A DNA stretch of 33,215 bases from Prevotella sp. Its GTDB lineage: Bacteria; Bacteroidota; Bacteroidia; Bacteroidales; Bacteroidaceae. A program made the position numbers and the translations under genes. How positions within the stretch are numbered: position 1 is the stretch's first letter; each line of letters opens with the position of its first letter. The notes beneath the pieces were generated by a model that ran no database searches, was not told where the DNA came from, and saw only the letters and a list, made by a program, of their open reading frames with translations. Where the stretch lies: the NCBI GenBank assembly GCA_017554385.1, contig JAFZIL010000049.1:1-33215 (forward strand), read 5' to 3'. This document shows positions 31,946 to 33,215 of the stretch, piece after piece.

Positions 31946-33139
31946 TTACCTTTCATTAGGGTGGATGCCGTAATATACTCTCAGCGGAGTGCTGCTGACC
32001 TTGATGAAGCCTTTGGCCTCGTCGGCAGTCCAACCGGTCTGGGTCTCGCCATACTCTCCGAGCTTCGACTTCGTAAGGTCGTTGGCAGAGTCGATGCCAA
32101 CGGTCTCGAAACCGTAGGGGCGCAGCTTCAGGATGGCGGTGCCGGTGACATTGCGCTGGCTGCTGGTCAGCATGGCCTCGATGTCAGGCATCACAGGCTC
32201 TAAGTACTGGCTCTCGTGCAGGAACATGCCGTACCAGTTGGCCACCTGGTCCTTCCAGTATTGCTGCCATTTCGACAGCGTCGACTTCTCCAACAGACGG
32301 TGGGCCTCGATGATGAGCTTCGGTGCAGCGGCCTCGAAGCCTACACGACCCTTGATGCCGATGATGGTGTCGCCCACGTTGGCGTCGCGACCGATGGCAT
32401 ACGATGCGCCAATCTCCTCAATCTTCTGGATGGCTTTTATGCGGTCGTCGAACTTCTCACCGTTCACACCGACAATCTCGCCCTTGTCGAACTCAATCTT
32501 CAGCAGCTGTTCAGGTTCCTTAGCTGTGACGTGTTTCAGATATGCCTCCTCGGGCAGACCCTGAGTCGGGTCGAGTAGCTCACCGCCACAGATGCTGGTT
32601 CCCCAGATGCCGACGTTATACGAGTACTTTAGCTTGGTGAAGTCGGCAAAGAATCCGTGTTCGTTCAGGAAGTCCACCTCCTCCTTGCGGGTGAGTTTCT
32701 TGTCGCGAGTCAGCGTGATAATCTCCACGCCGGGAGCCATGACGAGGAACGTCATGTCGAAGCGTATCTGGTCGTTGCCGGCACCTGTAGAACCGTGGGC
32801 AATGGCATCGGCACCTATCTCTTTTGCGTAGCGCGCGATGGCGATGGCCTGGAAAATGCGCTCAGACGAAACCGAAATGGGGTAGCAGTTGTTGCGCAGC
32901 ACGTTGCCAAAGATCATGTACTTCAGCGACTTTGCGTAGTACTCCTGCGTCACGTCGAGAGTGACATACTCCTTAGCGCCTAACTTGTAGGCGTTCTCCT
33001 CGTTCTTCTTTAACTGCTCGGCACTGAAGCCTCCGGTGTTGGCGCAGGCGGCATAAACCTCATATCCGTCCTGTGCCAGTTTCATTACGGTGTAACTGGT
33101 GTCAAGCCCACCAGAAAAGGCTACTACTACTTTCTTCAT
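31946..33139 (-). CDS. argG: Argininosuccinate synthase
   Basis: A 397-residue enzyme joining citrulline and aspartate with ATP to argininosuccinate, the penultimate step of arginine synthesis. The ATP-binding loop AFSGGLDTS (residues 7-15) and the GSTGAGNDQIRFD segment (116-128) are intact, and length is normal for the family. The ATG at 33139 is preferred over a GTG five codons upstream, which lies at the edge of the heptamer tract. It is the first gene of the group seen here; the promoter and any further genes lie beyond the right edge. It shares citrulline with ArcA and CtlX, which work in the opposite direction, so the two sets need opposed regulation. Confidence 0.95.
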   Translation of the reverse strand: MKKVVVAFSGGLDTSYTVMKLAQDGYEVYAACANTGGFSAEQLKKNEENAYKLGAKEYVTLDVTQEYYAKSLKYMIFGNVLRNNCYPISVSSERIFQAIAIARYAKEIGADAIAHGSTGAGNDQIRFDMTFLVMAPGVEIITLTRDKKLTRKEEVDFLNEHGFFADFTKLKYSYNVGIWGTSICGGELLDPTQGLPEEAYLKHVTAKEPEQLLKIEFDKGEIVGVNGEKFDDRIKAIQKIEEIGASYAIGRDANVGDTIIGIKGRVGFEAAAPKLIIEAHRLLEKSTLSKWQQYWKDQVANWYGMFLHESQYLEPVMPDIEAMLTSSQRNVTGTAILKLRPYGFETVGIDSANDLTKSKLGEYGETQTGWTADEAKGFIKVSSTPLRVYYGIHPNER

Positions 33140-33151
33140 ATTTATTCTATA

Positions 33152-33215
33152 CACTATTCACTATACACTATTCACTATTCACTATACACTATACACTATT
33201 CACTATTCACTATAC
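33152..33215. repeat. Heptamer tract (CACTATT/CACTATA) upstream of argG, running off the window
   Basis: Nine complete heptamers (33152-33214) mix CACTATT and CACTATA, starting 12 bases before the argG start codon, and continue to the window edge. No -7 box is seen before the edge, so the argG promoter or a preceding gene lies further right. Confidence 0.9.

Noticed and set aside
1-33215. tRNA, rRNA or known riboswitch
   Set aside because: None was recognised on either strand; an arginine-operon attenuator was looked for but only the plain hairpins listed were seen.

Overview
The window looks like a chromosomal segment of a Prevotella-like member of the Bacteroidales. The evidence is: promoters with the Bacteroidetes -7 box TAnnTTTG; genes without Shine-Dalgarno sites; very large secreted proteins ending in a short DLQGR...GLYI.NG+K...K signature; GLUG, LamG and BACON-like surface modules; and an argG-argC-argD-proC gene order that I recall from Bacteroides. 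The genus is an inference.

Left part (1-20.66 kb): a surface-protein locus. It holds a 1759-residue GLUG/InlB-repeat protein, a 60-residue peptide of unknown function, a membrane-bound AraC-type regulator on the minus strand, and, divergent from it, a membrane protein that looks like the regulator's sensor half without the DNA-binding half. Next come a 406-residue secreted protein, a second small peptide of the same kind, a 3201-residue LamG/Fn3 giant and a 354-residue secreted protein. The 406- and 354-residue proteins share an almost identical N-terminal module and bracket the giant. A strong hairpin at 20630-20661 separates this half from the next.

Right part (20.7-33.2 kb, all minus strand): amino-acid metabolism. 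Reading in the direction of transcription: argG, argC, argD, proC, a perfect-stem terminator, then a catabolic block rocD, ctlX, a four-helix-bundle gene, pruA, arcA, and finally an XRE-cupin regulator and an acyl-CoA synthetase. ArcA, CtlX, RocD and PruA together give arginine > citrulline > ornithine > P5C > glutamate. The citrulline hydrolase stands in for ArcB/ArcC, so no carbamoyl phosphate and no carbamate kinase ATP is made. ProC can drain P5C to proline.

The most unusual signal cuts across both halves. Tandem tracts with an exact 7-bp period, of different sequence at different loci, sit at many gene junctions and often abut or supply stop or start codons. At several places they are joined to a conserved ~14-nt core (AAATTTGCTTCCGC or its complement GCGGTAGCAAATTA). 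In one place two such arms form ~42-bp inverted repeats around a 0.48-kb unit whose only gene is the four-helix-bundle protein, inside the catabolic operon. In another, a 66-bp (22-codon) miniature with both arms and no gene is inserted in frame in argC. A single arm is embedded in frame in a transmembrane segment of the orphan sensor protein. An eight-copy heptamer tract lies in frame just before the C-terminal signature of the 1759-residue protein, where a copy-number change would frameshift it. An 8-bp-period family occurs at two further junctions, and a separate palindromic repeat is inserted in frame in ctlX. I read this as a possible undescribed family of short inverted-repeat elements, or a repeat-based translation-leader system. 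Several operator-like arrays with ~21-bp spacing were also found.
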